64,000 nucleotides of DNA from Beijerinckiaceae bacterium (lineage in GTDB: Bacteria; Pseudomonadota; Alphaproteobacteria; Rhizobiales; Beijerinckiaceae), in NCBI GenBank assembly GCA_947478405.1, contig CANJVX010000007.1, forward strand, positions 1 through 64,000, in the 5' to 3' direction. The notes under the pieces were generated by a model. That model was not told the origin of the DNA. It was given only the letters and a program-made list of their open reading frames with translations, and did no database searches. Numbering within the stretch: position 1 is the stretch's first letter; each line of letters begins with the position of its first letter. The position numbers were made by a program, and so were the translations under genes. Below, piece by piece: positions 8,898-17,206 of this stretch.

Positions 8898-9140
8898 TTA
8901 TACTTCGCCCAGGGCTGCGAGGTAGAGTTCCAGAATCTCTTCTTCCTCACGACGCTTTTCGCGGTCCATGCGGCGCAGCGAGATGATCTTGCGCATGATC
9001 TTCACGTCATAACCCGTGCCCTTGGCTTCGGCGAAGACTTCCTTGATGTCATCCGTAATCGCGCGCTTTTCTTCCTCGAGGCGCTCGATACGTTCAAGGA
9101 ACGCGCGCAAATGTCCCGCATCAACCGAATTGCTGCTCAT
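8898..9140 (-). CDS. gapR: GapR-family nucleoid protein (DUF2312)
   Basis: An 80-residue, highly charged, mostly helical protein matching the DUF2312/UPF0335 family (SNSVDAGHLRAFLERIERLE at the N-terminus). In Caulobacter, GapR binds overtwisted, AT-rich DNA ahead of replication and transcription machinery and affects chromosome replication and segregation. The length and whole-chain pattern fit the family. It stands alone on the minus strand, converging with the ABC operon. Function is transferred from family knowledge. Confidence 0.88.
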   Translation of the reverse strand: MSSNSVDAGHLRAFLERIERLEEEKRAITDDIKEVFAEAKGTGYDVKIMRKIISLRRMDREKRREEEEILELYLAALGEV

Positions 9141-9265
9141 CGTCTGTCCCGTGTCCGGATGCGGGAGGCGGATGCGCCTCCCCTGAAAAATCGAGCGCGA
9201 TGGATGGGTCTTCCCGCCGGCCCCGTCAAGGACTGAAGGGGGAGTATCCCCGCTTTCCTGCCCCT

Positions 9266-9577
9266 TTAGTGCTGGCCTTTGTCCGCGGGCGAGGTCGCAA
9301 AGGCGGCTTTCTGTTCAGGTGTGGCTTCGGTCTGGTGTTTAGCCTTCCACTCGTCATAGGGCATGCCATAGACCAGCGTGCGCGCATCTTCCTTCTGCAT
9401 TTCTATCTGGCGCTCGTCGGCGGCGTCTTTCATCCAGTTGGAGAGGCAATTGCGGCAGAAGCCCGCGAGATTCATGAGGTCTATATTCTGTACATCGGTG
9501 CGCTTTTGCAGATGCGACAGCAGGCGACGGAAAGTGGCAGCTTCGAGTTCGGTGCGGGTTTTGTCATCGATTGTCAT
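9266..9577 (-). CDS. DUF1244 domain protein
   Basis: A 103-residue soluble protein with the DUF1244 pattern GFCRNCLSNWMKDAADER followed by MPYDEWKAKHQ. Two nearby cysteines (FCRNC) could bind a metal, but this is only a suggestion. The start at 9577 overlaps the stop of the upstream amidohydrolase gene as ATGA, so the two are translationally coupled. The longer ORF start at 9703 lies inside the upstream gene. No biochemical function is known to me. Confidence 0.85.
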   Translation of the reverse strand: MTIDDKTRTELEAATFRRLLSHLQKRTDVQNIDLMNLAGFCRNCLSNWMKDAADERQIEMQKEDARTLVYGMPYDEWKAKHQTEATPEQKAAFATSPADKGQH

Positions 9578-10410
9578 GTGTTGGGCTCCCTGAGTTTGGC
9601 GAGTTCGGCATGCGTCGCTGCCCGGCTCGGATAATGGTGAATCTGATGGGCTTGCGGGGCGGTCAGCACGGGCCCCAGAGCGGCTGTGAGGCGCTCGCTC
9701 CATTCCGCCACGCCTTGGGGGGCAGCAACCAGATCTTGCCTGATTTCGATCAGCACATGGGGCAGGCCAGGCAAAGTGCCTTGGTCAAACATGGTGTCGC
9801 CGCGCAGCGCGCCGTCATAGGGCTCATTGTCGCCGGTCTCGATTCCCTGCGCCCGAAGGGCTTGCAATAGGGGGCGCGCCAGTCGCTCGTCGCAATCCCA
9901 TAAAATAGCGGCCTCCCAAGGGCGCTGGGAGCCCCGCCAGACGGGGGTGAAGGAATGGATCGACACGAGCGCCGGCACTGCGCCGGCCGCCTGCATGGCC
10001 CGCGCTGTGTCACCAATCGCATCCCGATAGGGCTGCCAATAGAGCTCGCGGCGTGCGGCGACTTCGGCCTCGTCAATGCGGGCATTGCCGGGGATGAGCG
10101 CCCGGTCGGATATCCGCATGACCAGCGTCGGGTCGTCGGCACCGCGATTGGGGTCGATCAGCAGGCGCGAGTAGGTGGTGAGCAGAGCGGGGGCCTCAAA
10201 ACGGGCGGCCAGCTGCTCGGTGAGGGCGGCCGCGCCAATGTCGTAGGCAATATGGCGGGTAAAATGCTCAGGGCTCAGCCCCAGGTCGCCGTAAGCTTCC
10301 GGCAGGGCGGGGCTGGCATGGTCGCACAGAAACAGAACGCCCGAATCCATCTGACCTGCGATGGCCCGCAATGGTGCAAAGCGTGTCGGGTGTGGTGGGT
10401 GCTCGTGCAT
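9574..10410 (-). CDS. N-formylglutamate amidohydrolase family protein
   Basis: A 278-residue zinc-type amidohydrolase. Family motifs are the FLCDHASPALP stretch near the N-terminus, YSRLLIDPNRG in the middle and ALVSIHSFTPVW, where the His is a likely metal ligand. HutG-type enzymes release glutamate from N-formylglutamate at the end of histidine breakdown, but no hut genes are nearby, so the real substrate is uncertain. It forms a two-gene operon with DUF1244 and is divergent from the DUF1036 gene. Confidence 0.85.
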   Translation of the reverse strand: MHEHPPHPTRFAPLRAIAGQMDSGVLFLCDHASPALPEAYGDLGLSPEHFTRHIAYDIGAAALTEQLAARFEAPALLTTYSRLLIDPNRGADDPTLVMRISDRALIPGNARIDEAEVAARRELYWQPYRDAIGDTARAMQAAGAVPALVSIHSFTPVWRGSQRPWEAAILWDCDERLARPLLQALRAQGIETGDNEPYDGALRGDTMFDQGTLPGLPHVLIEIRQDLVAAPQGVAEWSERLTAALGPVLTAPQAHQIHHYPSRAATHAELAKLREPNT

Positions 10411-10539
10411 CAGCGCAATCTAGGCTTGGGGTCGCCGCAAGGCCAGAGGGCTCCCCCAAGGGCTTGTGATGAATTGTCTGAGCATTTCGGACCTGACAGG
10501 ATCGCGTGGTCATGGTTCAAAGGGTCGAATCGATCTGGC

Positions 10540-11007
10540 GTGAACGATTCGCCTGCCAATCCGGGTGTCATATTGTCTTTGCGATTTGCTTTCAGACTGT
10601 CCCTCGCTGCGTTTGCCTTCGCTTTGACCGGCGCAGTTCCGGTGCTGGCTGACTTCCGCCTGTGCAACAATTCCTCCAGCCGCTCCAGCGTCGCGATTGC
10701 CTATACCGATGGCGCGACTTGGGTGACGGAGGGTTGGTGGAACCTGAAGCAGGGCGCCTGCGAAACTTTGCTGCGTGGCCCGCTCGCTGCGCAATATTAC
10801 TACGTCTATGCGATGGATGAGCGCGGCGGCGAGTGGAAGGGCAAGGCCTATATGTGCACGCGCGACCGCGAGTTCCGCATTGAGGGCCGCGAGAATTGCC
10901 TCGTGCGCGGTTATGACCGCACCGGTTTCTTCGAGATCGACACGGGCAAGGATGCGCGTAACTGGACTGTTCAATTGACTGACACGAACCAGCCCGGACA
11001 GCGATAG
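10540..11007 (+). CDS. DUF1036 secreted protein
   Basis: A ~155-residue protein with a hydrophobic signal segment ending near PVLA, then a domain beginning ADFRLCNNSS with a regular Cys pattern (CNNS, GACETL, MCTRDREF, ENCLV). This is the DUF1036 family, small exported proteins of unknown role. The start is unclear: GTG 10540 gives a normal signal peptide with a short N-region, and TTG 10573 is the alternative; neither has a strong ribosome site. Pyruvate kinase begins 11 bases after its stop, so they may be co-transcribed. Confidence 0.78.
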   Translation: MNDSPANPGVILSLRFAFRLSLAAFAFALTGAVPVLADFRLCNNSSSRSSVAIAYTDGATWVTEGWWNLKQGACETLLRGPLAAQYYYVYAMDERGGEWKGKAYMCTRDREFRIEGRENCLVRGYDRTGFFEIDTGKDARNWTVQLTDTNQPGQR

Positions 11008-11018
11008 GATTGAATGTG

Positions 11019-12443
11019 ATGAGAAGATTACGCCGTGTGAAAATTCTGGCGACACTTGGTCCTGCCTCGCAGGATCCGGCTGTCGTCAAGAAACTGTTGC
11101 ATGCCGGCGTTGATATTTTCCGCATCAATATGAGTCATACCAGTCACGAGATGCTGCATGAGCGTGTGCAGACCATTCGTGCGCTGGAAAAAGAAAGCGG
11201 CCACCCCATCGGAATTCTGGCTGATTTGCAGGGCCCGAAATTGCGTGTCGGCCAATTTGCAGATGGTGGTGTTGATCTTGTCGCGGGCGCGACATTTATT
11301 CTCGATGCCGACAAGACCTTGGGCGATAGCGTGCGCGTTCATCTGCCTCACCCCGAAATTCTCGAAGCACTGCGCCCCGGCCATACGGTTTTGATAGATG
11401 ATGGCAAAGTGCGCCTGCATGTCATCGAAGTGGCCAAGGGCCGCGCGGTTTGCATGGTCGATGTGGCTGGACGAATTTCCAACCGCAAGGGCGTGAGCCT
11501 GCCCGACACAGAAATTCCTGTATCGGCCATGACCGAGAAAGATCGCTCTGATCTTGATGCGGCCCTTCATGAGGGTGTGGACTGGATTGCCGTGTCCTTT
11601 GTGCAGCGCGCCGATGACATTGCCGAAGTGAAAAAAATTGTGCGTGGCCGCGCCGCTGTGCTGGCCAAGATCGAGAAGCCGCAAGCAATTGCGCGCCTTG
11701 ACGAGATTTTGGAAATTGCCGATGCCCTGATGGTGGCGCGCGGCGATCTTGGTGTTGAGATGCCGGTCGAAAAAGTGCCGGGCCTGCAAAAGCGCATCAC
11801 GCGCGCGGCGCGCCGTCTGGGTAAGCCGGTAGTGGTCGCCACGCAAATGCTGGAATCCATGATCACTTCGCCCGTGCCCACCCGCGCAGAAGTCTCTGAT
11901 GTGGCAACGGCTGTGTTTGAAGGCGCGGATGCTGTTATGCTGTCGGCAGAAAGCGCTGCAGGCCAATATCCGATTGAAGCCGTAGCAATGATGAACCGTA
12001 TTGCAGAAGAGGTCGAAACCGATCCCGTCTATCGCACGGTGATCAATGCGCAGCGCGTGGCACCCGAAGCGACTGGCGCCGATGCGATTGCGGTTGCCGC
12101 ACGTGATGTTGCTGAAACACTCGATCTAAAGGCTGTGATTGCCTGGACAACCTCAGGCTCCACAGCCTTTCGCATCGCGCGTGAGCGCCCGCAGCCGCCG
12201 GTTCTGGCGTTGACGCCCAATCGCAATACAGCACGCAAGCTCACGCTTGTTTGGGGCGTTCATCCGGTCGTGACGAAAGATGCGAGCGATCTGGACGACA
12301 TGGTCAAGCGCGCATGCAAATTTTCAAACCGCGAAGGTTTCTCGAAAGAGGGCGATCGCGTCATCATCGTCGCCGGTGTACCCTTCGGCACGCCGGGCGC
12401 GACCAATATGGTGCGGATCGCTTTTGCTGGGTCTGAACGTTAG
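11019..12443 (+). CDS. pyk: Pyruvate kinase
   Basis: A 474-residue enzyme making pyruvate and ATP from phosphoenolpyruvate and ADP. Seen are the N-terminal RRVKILATLGPAS, the NMSHTSHE region, the catalytic Lys region LAKIEKPQAI (Lys at about 217), VARGDLGVEMP and the MLSAESAAGQYP signature. The ATG at 11019 is chosen over TTG 11010 because homologues start just before the RRVKI block. It converges on the TPR lipoprotein gene and the two stops share four bases. Confidence 0.96.
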   Translation: MRRLRRVKILATLGPASQDPAVVKKLLHAGVDIFRINMSHTSHEMLHERVQTIRALEKESGHPIGILADLQGPKLRVGQFADGGVDLVAGATFILDADKTLGDSVRVHLPHPEILEALRPGHTVLIDDGKVRLHVIEVAKGRAVCMVDVAGRISNRKGVSLPDTEIPVSAMTEKDRSDLDAALHEGVDWIAVSFVQRADDIAEVKKIVRGRAAVLAKIEKPQAIARLDEILEIADALMVARGDLGVEMPVEKVPGLQKRITRAARRLGKPVVVATQMLESMITSPVPTRAEVSDVATAVFEGADAVMLSAESAAGQYPIEAVAMMNRIAEEVETDPVYRTVINAQRVAPEATGADAIAVAARDVAETLDLKAVIAWTTSGSTAFRIARERPQPPVLALTPNRNTARKLTLVWGVHPVVTKDASDLDDMVKRACKFSNREGFSKEGDRVIIVAGVPFGTPGATNMVRIAFAGSER

Positions 12444-13300
12444 GCGCGCACGCCCAGGCGACCGAGGCCTTCACGTGCAATCTTGTTGCTGGGGTCGACC
12501 ACAAGCGCCCGCTGATAGCTTTCAGCGGCCTTCTGCTTATTGCTCTGGCGCTCGTAGGCGAGGCCCAGACCCGACCACGCATCGGCGCTGCGATTGTCGA
12601 CATTCAGCGTCGCGTTGAAATCTTCGATCGCGGCCTCGTATTTGCCGACCACGATCAGGCTTTGGCCGCGTGCGAGATAAGGCGCCGAGGCGAAAGGATC
12701 GCGATCAATCGCATTGTCGAAGTCGGTGATGGCACGCGCGTGATTTCCCTGGCGCTGCCAGATCAGGCCGCGCGCATGAAAAGCGGGTGCGCCTTCCGGA
12801 TTGATGCGGATCGCCACATCAAGATCAGCCATGGCTTCGGTGAGTAATCCTTGCGCGCGATAGAGATTGGCGCGGCCCAGAAATGAGGGTGCATGGCGCG
12901 GGCTGACGGCAATTGCGGAGTTGAAATCAGCCAGCGCCGCATCATTGCGATTGATCTGCCGATAGGCGAGCGCGCGATTGGTGTAAGCGGCGACATTGTT
13001 CGGGTCGATTTTGATGGCGGTCGAGAAATCGGCGATGGCGTCAGTAAAGCGGCCGATGCGGGCGAGTGCTGCGCCGCGTGTATTGTAAGGCTCGGGTGCA
13101 TTGGGGTTGGCAGCCACCACTTGGGTGAGCGAGGCAATGTTGCTCTCGGTCGCTTCGCTGCGTTGTTCGGTCTCGGCAATGCCGGCTGAATTGATGGACC
13201 GGCCCGTGGGTCCGCAGGCGGCCAGCGTCAGCGCAAGCGTGCCAGCGGTGGCGAGCAGGCTCAGACGAGGCAGAAGAAACGGAAGAGTGGGAGCATTCAT
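12440..13300 (-). CDS. TPR-repeat lipoprotein (NlpI-like)
   Basis: A 286-residue protein with a lipoprotein signal (lipobox LAAC, Cys near residue 29) followed by about six tetratricopeptide repeats spaced 34 residues apart, such as PYNTRGAALARIGRFTDAI and AYTNRALAYRQINRNDAAL. It should sit in the periplasm, anchored in a membrane, as a protein-binding scaffold. E. coli NlpI, which recruits murein hydrolases, is a functional analogue but orthology is not proven. Its stop overlaps the pyruvate kinase stop on the other strand. Confidence 0.85.
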   Translation of the reverse strand: MNAPTLPFLLPRLSLLATAGTLALTLAACGPTGRSINSAGIAETEQRSEATESNIASLTQVVAANPNAPEPYNTRGAALARIGRFTDAIADFSTAIKIDPNNVAAYTNRALAYRQINRNDAALADFNSAIAVSPRHAPSFLGRANLYRAQGLLTEAMADLDVAIRINPEGAPAFHARGLIWQRQGNHARAITDFDNAIDRDPFASAPYLARGQSLIVVGKYEAAIEDFNATLNVDNRSADAWSGLGLAYERQSNKQKAAESYQRALVVDPSNKIAREGLGRLGVRA

Positions 13301-13408
13301 CTCGAGGCCTGTTCATGCGAGCAATGGGTGGCAGATGTCGCCGTAAATCCCAATTGCGGACAAATCGAGTCGTTGTCCGCAGATCACCCCAACATGGCTG
13401 ACGAGTGG

Positions 13409-13455
13409 TTAAAAAACCACGGCGCCCCCGGATTTCTCAGGAGGCGCCGTAAAAA
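13409..13455 (-). terminator. Rho-independent terminator of rpsU
   Basis: ACGGCGCC (13419-13426) pairs with GGCGCCGT (13443-13450), an 8-bp perfect stem. On the minus strand it is followed by a six-T run at 13411-13416. It lies 30 bases after the rpsU stop. Confidence 0.85.
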
Positions 13456-13479
13456 TATCTCGAAAACCGAGCGGGCTGC

Positions 13480-13719
13480 TTAGCGTGCGCCCATGACCGG
13501 CTTGGGCTTCATCGGCAGAAGGCCTTCGCGCTGCATCTTCTTGCGGGCGAGCTTGCGGGCGCGGCGAACAGCTTCAGCCGATTCACGGGCGCGCTTTTCA
13601 GACGGCTTCTCGTAATGGCCGCGGAGCTTCATTTCACGGAAGATGCCTTCACGCTGCATCTTCTTTTTAAGAGCCTTGAGGGCCTGATCAACATTGTTGT
13701 CGCGAACGAGAACTTGCAC
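13480..13719 (-). CDS. rpsU: 30S ribosomal protein S21
   Basis: A 79-residue basic protein starting [20 protein letters not shown], the standard bS21 opening, followed by the [16 protein letters not shown] block and an Arg/Lys-rich helix. The C-terminal extension beyond residue 65 is usual in alphaproteobacteria. It lies downstream of purEK in the same direction but is separated by a ~160-base gap holding a 14-base palindrome, so it probably has its own promoter. A clear terminator follows. Confidence 0.95.
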   Translation of the reverse strand: MQVLVRDNNVDQALKALKKKMQREGIFREMKLRGHYEKPSEKRARESAEAVRRARKLARKKMQREGLLPMKPKPVMGAR

Positions 13720-13856
13720 CAGAAGATCCTGTCATAGGGGCTCGCCTGAAGGGGCGAACGGGGAATTCGGGAAATGGGATGCGGCCCGCAAAACGAGAGG
13801 CATCTCAACGTGGGCGGGAAATAGCAGAACCATGGGGGGCTGTCCAGCGGCCCAAG

Positions 13857-13870
13857 GGGCAAATTTGCCC
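13857..13870. promoter_or_regulatory. 14-base perfect palindrome between purK and rpsU
   Basis: GGGCAAATTTGCCC lies 13 bases past the purK stop and about 140 bases upstream of rpsU. With no loop it looks more like a protein-binding site than a terminator. The ligand is unknown. Confidence 0.4.
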
Positions 13871-13882
13871 GTTCTACGGGGC

Positions 13883-14962
13883 TTAATCGGGCAGAACCTG
13901 TGTCCAATGGCCCATTTTCCGGCCCTCACGGGCCTCGTGCTTGCCATAGAGGTGCAGTGCCACCCCCGGCTTGGCCAGAAGGGCAGCCCAGTCATTTGCC
14001 TCGGCTCCGATCAGATTGTGCATTTCAATGGCGCCGTGGCGGGCGGGTGAGCCCAGCGGCCAGCCGCAAATGGCCCGCACATGCTGTTCGAATTGCGAGG
14101 TCACGGCGCCATCCAGCGTCCAGTGCCCCGAATTATGCACGCGCGGCGCAATTTCATTCACGACAATGCGCTCCGTCTGCGCCTCTTCAACGATGAACAT
14201 TTCAACCGTGATCACGCCCATATAATCGAGCGCGGCGGCAATGCGCCCTGCCATGTCGATGGCCGCCTTTTGCGTGTCGGGCGAAGCATGCGCCGGCACA
14301 AGGGTGCGCGACAGAATGTGGTTGGCGTGTTCATTTTCGCAGACATCGTAAGCGGCAAATGAACCATCGATGCCGCGTGCGCCAATCACCGAGATTTCAC
14401 GCTGGAAGGGCACGAAGCCTTCGAGAATACAAGCGCCGCCACCCAAAGAGGCAAAAGCTTCGGCGAGATCGGTCGCCTCGCGGATGATCACCTGACCTTT
14501 GCCGTCATAACCGAAGCGGCGCGTCTTGAGCACGCCGGGGCGGCCGATTTTTGCCACCGATTTTTCAAGATCAGCAACGCTATCGACTGATGCAAAAGGC
14601 GCGGTCGGAACGCCAAGATCATTCAGAAAGTTTTTTTCCGCAAAGCGATCCTGCGTGATCGCCAAAGCGCGTGGGCCAGGACGCACGGGGCGGCGCGCCT
14701 CCAGAAAAGCGGCGGTCTTTGAAGGCACATTTTCAAACTCATAGGAGATGATTGCCACGCTGTCAGCAAAAGCGGCAAGCGCTTTTTTATCCTCATATGC
14801 AGCCATCGTATATTGTGCGCAGACGTCGAACGCAGGACCGGACTCGGGGCAATAAATATGTGTGCGAATTCCCAAGCGTGCAGCAGCCAGTGCGATCATG
14901 CGGCCGAGTTGGCCTGATCCCAAAATTCCGATCATATCGCCGGGTTTCAGCACAACACTCAT
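13883..14962 (-). CDS. purK: N5-carboxyaminoimidazole ribonucleotide synthase
   Basis: A 359-residue ATP-grasp enzyme that converts AIR, bicarbonate and ATP to N5-CAIR in purine synthesis. It shows the PurK opening [21 protein letters not shown], the [11 protein letters not shown] loop and the ATP-grasp end [14 protein letters not shown]. The start overlaps the purE stop by four bases, so purE and purK are translationally coupled. Length and motifs are complete. Confidence 0.96.
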   Translation of the reverse strand: MSVVLKPGDMIGILGSGQLGRMIALAAARLGIRTHIYCPESGPAFDVCAQYTMAAYEDKKALAAFADSVAIISYEFENVPSKTAAFLEARRPVRPGPRALAITQDRFAEKNFLNDLGVPTAPFASVDSVADLEKSVAKIGRPGVLKTRRFGYDGKGQVIIREATDLAEAFASLGGGACILEGFVPFQREISVIGARGIDGSFAAYDVCENEHANHILSRTLVPAHASPDTQKAAIDMAGRIAAALDYMGVITVEMFIVEEAQTERIVVNEIAPRVHNSGHWTLDGAVTSQFEQHVRAICGWPLGSPARHGAIEMHNLIGAEANDWAALLAKPGVALHLYGKHEAREGRKMGHWTQVLPD

Positions 14963-15456
14963 TTGGCGTCGTCGTCTTTGGGATGTTCGGCAACCGAATT
15001 GGTTTGCGCGGAGCGGAAATCATCCAGACGCTGGGCGAGTGCTTCATCATGCAAAGCCAGGACGCTGGCCGCGAGCAGGCCTGCATTGGATGCGCCCGCT
15101 TTGCCGATGGCCAAAGTGCCGACCGGAATGCCGGCAGGCATTTGCACAATCGAGAGCAGCGAGTCTTGTCCCGAGAGCGCTTTGGATTCCACCGGCACGC
15201 CGAAGACAGGCAGCGGGGTCATGGCCGCTGTCATGCCCGGCAGATGGGCCGCGCCACCCGCGCCGGCAATGATCACCTGAAAGCCGGCGGCTTTGGCGCC
15301 TTTGGCGAAGGAGACAAGGCGGTCCGGGGTGCGGTGGGCGGAGACAATCCGTGCCTCATAGGCAATGCCGAGCTTATCCAGCATTTCGGCAGCATGGCGC
15401 ATGGTGGCCCAGTCGGACTGGCTGCCCATGATGATGGCGACAGGGATGCGGGCCAT
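14959..15456 (-). CDS. purE: N5-carboxyaminoimidazole ribonucleotide mutase
   Basis: A 165-residue class I PurE. It shows the [12 protein letters not shown] phosphate-binding motif, the SAHRTPDRL motif with the catalytic His, and [11 protein letters not shown]. It rearranges N5-CAIR to CAIR, the product used by PurC. It is first of the purEK pair, with purK overlapping its stop. A DUF465 gene lies upstream on the same strand, about 80 bases away. Confidence 0.96.
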   Translation of the reverse strand: MARIPVAIIMGSQSDWATMRHAAEMLDKLGIAYEARIVSAHRTPDRLVSFAKGAKAAGFQVIIAGAGGAAHLPGMTAAMTPLPVFGVPVESKALSGQDSLLSIVQMPAGIPVGTLAIGKAGASNAGLLAASVLALHDEALAQRLDDFRSAQTNSVAEHPKDDDAK

Positions 15457-15538
15457 GGGTCAAGGCTCCTTAAGAAAGAAGCGGCCTGAGATAGACGAAG
15501 GCGGCCTCAAGGGCAAGTTGAGGGGCCGGAACCCCCCT

Positions 15539-15757
15539 CTAGGCGATAATATCGGGAGTGAGCTGGTCTTCGAGGAAGGATAGGCGGTCACGCAGGAAGA
15601 GTTTGCGCTTCTTCAGTCTTTGAATTTGCAGCTGGTCGCCCTTACCCACCAGTTCCAGGGCGTCGATGGCGGCATCCAGATCGCGGTGTTCTTCTCGTAG
15701 ACGTATAGCTTCTGCTATCAGCGCGGCGCGCTCTTCTTCGCTCAACTTATCGGGCAT
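15539..15757 (-). CDS. YdcH-like small coiled-coil protein (DUF465)
   Basis: A 72-residue protein with the DUF465 pattern: an N-terminal helix with LREEHRDLDAAID, then the LKKRKLFLRDRLSFLED block. Such proteins are short coiled-coil hairpins of unknown function found in one or more copies in proteobacteria. A second DUF465 gene is divergent at 16031, with a ~270-base shared upstream region. It may be co-transcribed with purEK but the gap leaves that open. Confidence 0.85.
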   Translation of the reverse strand: MPDKLSEEERAALIAEAIRLREEHRDLDAAIDALELVGKGDQLQIQRLKKRKLFLRDRLSFLEDQLTPDIIA

Positions 15758-16030
15758 GCGCCAATGCTTCCTGAAAAAACGTCCTTAATTCCGCAGTCTG
15801 CTGCGCCGCCATATTGTGCGCGTCAGCGCGCTAAATGCAAGGCGCGCCCCGGCATGTCTTTAGGGAACCTCGAGACCGGGCATTTCGCGCTCTCGGATGG
15901 CCGCAAAAAATGCTGCCGAATAGTGTAAATAAAGGGTTTTTGAATAGTGAAGCTGATTTTTTCTGCTTGCAAGTGTCCGGTTTCGTGCCAGACTTCAAGG
16001 GTGGTCAGCAATCTCGAAAGGATTGACCCG

Positions 16031-16216
16031 ATGTCGTTGCAGAACCATCTCGCCGAACTCGAGCGCCGTCACAAAGCAATCGAAAAAGAGCTTGAGCATG
16101 CCAAGCATCATCCAGCCACCGATGATCTCGACATGGTGGAATTGAAGCGCAAGAAACTAGCTCTGAAAGACGAGATAGAAAAGCTTCGATCTAGGGAGCA
16201 GGCGACCATCCACTAG
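16031..16216 (+). CDS. YdcH-like small coiled-coil protein (DUF465)
   Basis: A 61-residue protein with the DUF465 signature: LAELERRHKAIEKELEHAKH, an acidic turn, then VELKRKKLALKDEIEKLR. The start at 16031 is chosen because upstream in-frame residues do not resemble the family. It is a paralogue of the divergent gene at 15539 but clearly different in sequence. No function is known. Confidence 0.85.
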   Translation: MSLQNHLAELERRHKAIEKELEHAKHHPATDDLDMVELKRKKLALKDEIEKLRSREQATIH

Positions 16217-16248
16217 CGGTCACAACACAGGAACTGCCAGCAATCCAT

Positions 16249-16270
16249 GGCGGGTGCATCAGTACCCGCC
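16249..16270. terminator. Possible two-way terminator hairpin
   Basis: GGCGGGT (16249-16255) and ACCCGCC (16264-16270) form a 7-bp stem between the converging DUF465 and TSUP genes. There is no T-run, so the evidence is modest. Confidence 0.3.
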
Positions 16271-16296
16271 TCGTGCTGTCTTTGGCTGAAATCCCA

Positions 16297-17085
16297 TTAA
16301 AACGGCAGCCAGCCCATATCGCGTGCGCCATCCCAGATCAGCTTCAGGCCGAGGATGAAAGTCGTGGTCGTTACGATCCCATAGAAGCGGGAGGCCTCCA
16401 TACGCTTCACCAGCCAGACGCCCAGAAATGTTGCGGCCACTGCCACCGGCAGGAGCGTGGCCGAGATCATCAGATTGCTCTGTGACACCTGCCCCAGCAG
16501 CACGAAAAGCGCGAATTTGATCCAGTTGATGCAAATAAAGAGAAAAGTCGAAGTGCCGGCATAGACGATGGGCGGCAGGCGCAGCGGCACCGTATAGGCC
16601 TGAAACGGCACGCCGCCCGTATTGGCGATGAACGAGGTGAACCCCGATAAAAGGCCCCAGAAGACGGCAGGTCCGAAGCGGGGTTGTTTGGGTGGTTCAT
16701 CTTTGGCGGGTGCCTTGCGCAGCCAATGCAGGATGACGAAGGCGGTCGCGATCACCCCGACCATCAGCTCGACCATCGCATTGGACACATAGCTTGCCAG
16801 CAGCGCTCCGGTGAGCAGCCCGCCAATTGTGCCGGGCAAATACATGGCGAGAATCCTGCGGTCCCATGTGCGCCGATAGGCCCAGAGCGAGACGAAATCC
16901 TGCACCATCAGAATGGGCATGATGATGGCAGCGCCCTGAAGGGGCGGCACGACGAGCGCCATCAGCGGCAGGGTGACCATGCCCAAGCCTGAAAACCCGC
17001 CCTTGGCGAGGCCGAGCAACAAAACGGCGGGAATCGCCGCGAGGTAAAAGGTCACGTCCATCATGAAGCTCAAGCTTTCAACCAT
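16297..17085 (-). CDS. TauE/SafE (TSUP) family membrane transporter
   Basis: A 262-residue integral membrane protein with about eight hydrophobic stretches. It has the TSUP repeats: GLAKGGFSGLGMVTLPLMAL near the N-terminus and the related GFTSFIANTGGVP in the second half. Family members move sulfite, sulfoacetate or other organosulfur anions. The ligand is not readable here, and no sulfur genes adjoin. A second, distinct TSUP gene lies at 52882. Converges with the small DUF465 gene. Confidence 0.85.
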   Translation of the reverse strand: MVESLSFMMDVTFYLAAIPAVLLLGLAKGGFSGLGMVTLPLMALVVPPLQGAAIIMPILMVQDFVSLWAYRRTWDRRILAMYLPGTIGGLLTGALLASYVSNAMVELMVGVIATAFVILHWLRKAPAKDEPPKQPRFGPAVFWGLLSGFTSFIANTGGVPFQAYTVPLRLPPIVYAGTSTFLFICINWIKFALFVLLGQVSQSNLMISATLLPVAVAATFLGVWLVKRMEASRFYGIVTTTTFILGLKLIWDGARDMGWLPF

Positions 17086-17168
17086 CTTGGCCCTTTTGGC
17101 TAGGCCTAAGAGCCAATCCCGCGGGCGTTGCTTTGGTGGTCCCTGAGCGCAACAAAGGCGGCAGTTGA

Positions 17169-17180
17169 GGGCGCGCGCCC
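17169..17180. promoter_or_regulatory. 12-base GC palindrome in the acyl-CoA synthetase leader
   Basis: GGGCGCGCGCCC is perfectly self-complementary and ends 26 bases before the ATG at 17207. It may be an operator or an RNA stem; nothing identifies a ligand. Confidence 0.25.
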
Positions 17181-17206
17181 GTGAGGAAGCCCTGTGGGAG
17201 GGACTG

